The notes beneath the pieces are model-generated. The model searched no databases, had not been told where the DNA came from, and worked only from the letters and a program-made list of their open reading frames with translations. This document shows positions 13,836 to 14,355 of a DNA stretch of 14,355 nt, piece by piece. Position numbers and translations under genes: made by a program. The DNA is from Clostridia bacterium (GTDB taxonomy: Bacteria; Bacillota; Clostridia; Lachnospirales; WQUN01): contig BNUF01000055.1 of the NCBI GenBank assembly GCA_025997155.1, positions 1 to 14,355 of the forward strand, written 5' to 3'. The stretch's first letter is position 1, and each line of letters begins with the position of its first letter.

Positions 13836-14355
13836 ATGAATAAAACATTATTTGGTACGTTGGCAATAACAGCGGTAGCAGGCGCGATTTCAATAGGCGT
13901 TGCCTCGGTGGATTCGGTGCCGGTATCGGCGCAGTCGGCGGATACTTCGGTTGCGAAAATCGAAAGCGGTAGCTCTGTGGCAAGCGGCGATTCAAAGGAG
14001 TACGTGAAACTTAAGGACAATACGGGCAAACAGTACGCGCACCTGAGCGAATCGGATATTTACAACCTCGGCGATAAGTACGCCGAATTGGTTAAGTCCG
14101 GGGATATTGTAAAAGAATCGGAACTTCCAAAAGACGCTATTTACTACATTGGCGCATACGGCGAACCCCTTGACCTTGACAAGGAGTACAACTTGACAGA
14201 CCACGACACGCTTGAGCTCGGCGAGGACTGGCTTGCAAGCGTCGATTCAGGGGAATACGTGAAGCTTAAAGACAATACGGGCAAACAGTACGCGCACTTG
14301 AGCGGCTTGGATATTTACAGACTCGGCGACAAGTACGCCGCCTTGGTTAAATCCG
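13836..14355 (+). CDS. exported protein with 85-residue tandem repeats, 3' end missing
   Basis: I do not recognise this family. The frame opens at an ATG eight bases after AGGAGG and stays open to the window edge (173 codons seen). A signal peptide covers about residues 1-32: hydrophobic core LFGTLAITAVAGAISIGV, likely cleavage after VSA. A Ser/Ala-rich stretch follows to residue 54. At residue 55 an 85-residue unit begins (EYVKLKDNTGKQYAHLS...), and at residue 140 a second copy begins, identical at 30 of 34 visible positions. The unit is acidic with many Tyr, Asp, Lys and Leu and contains no Cys. No LPxTG, choline-binding or S-layer motif is seen in the part present. It has its own promoter just after a two-component system, so it may be a cell-surface or secreted target of that system (inference). 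Total length and repeat number are unknown. Confidence 0.85.
   Translation, partial: MNKTLFGTLAITAVAGAISIGVASVDSVPVSAQSADTSVAKIESGSSVASGDSKEYVKLKDNTGKQYAHLSESDIYNLGDKYAELVKSGDIVKESELPKDAIYYIGAYGEPLDLDKEYNLTDHDTLELGEDWLASVDSGEYVKLKDNTGKQYAHLSGLDIYRLGDKYAALVKS
13998..14355 (+). repeat. 255-bp tandem coding repeat, second copy cut by window end
   Basis: Copy one runs 13998-14252 and copy two begins at 14253, a period of exactly 255 bases or 85 codons. The first 51 bases of the two copies differ at four sites, all synonymous; the next 17 codons contain all four amino-acid changes seen. Confidence 0.88.

Overview
This window looks like a chromosomal stretch from an anaerobic, endospore-forming member of the Firmicutes, most likely class Clostridia. 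The evidence is a forespore sigma factor (SigG), a full-length pyruvate:ferredoxin oxidoreductase (NifJ), Gram-positive-style exported cell-wall hydrolases, and purine-rich ribosome binding sites. Base composition looks moderate (roughly half G+C in genes, AT-rich spacers). I see no phage, transposon, CRISPR, tRNA or rRNA, and no intergenic gap exceeds 300 bases.

Layout. (1) 1-2546, plus strand: the 3' three quarters of gyrA, then ruvA two bases after its stop codon; no ruvB or ruvC follows. (2) 2595-6225: nifJ with its own extended -10 promoter and a strong bidirectional terminator. (3) 6224-7186, minus strand: sigG converging on nifJ, preceded by a 44-codon Cys-rich gene that is easily missed. 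A good sigma-F-type promoter sits at the junction, its -35 box overlapping the small gene's stop codon. (4) 7219-9600, plus strand: an exported N-acetylmuramoyl-L-alanine amidase with a proline-tripeptide linker, then an unrecognised 127-residue protein whose ribosome binding site lies in the 3' arm of a terminator-like hairpin. (5) 9661-10319, minus strand: thiamine pyrophosphokinase. (6) 10366-11633: an exported protein with three SH3b domains and an NlpC/P60 peptidase, behind a perfect-consensus housekeeping promoter. (7) 11765-13731: an OmpR-family response regulator and a membrane histidine kinase. (8) 13836 to the right edge: the start of an exported protein built from 85-residue repeats, cut off by the window.

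How the genes fit together. The left part is housekeeping: DNA topology and repair, and central anaerobic carbon metabolism. The middle mixes sporulation control and peptidoglycan remodelling. The right part is an envelope block: a peptidoglycan endopeptidase, a two-component system, and a secreted repeat protein with its own promoter just after the kinase, a plausible but unproven target of that system. Most genes are ordinary families. The items most worth a second look are the exported repeat protein, the small Cys-rich gene with the embedded sigG promoter, the hairpin that hides a start site, and a substitution in SigG at the position recognised by the anti-sigma factor CsfB in Bacillus.
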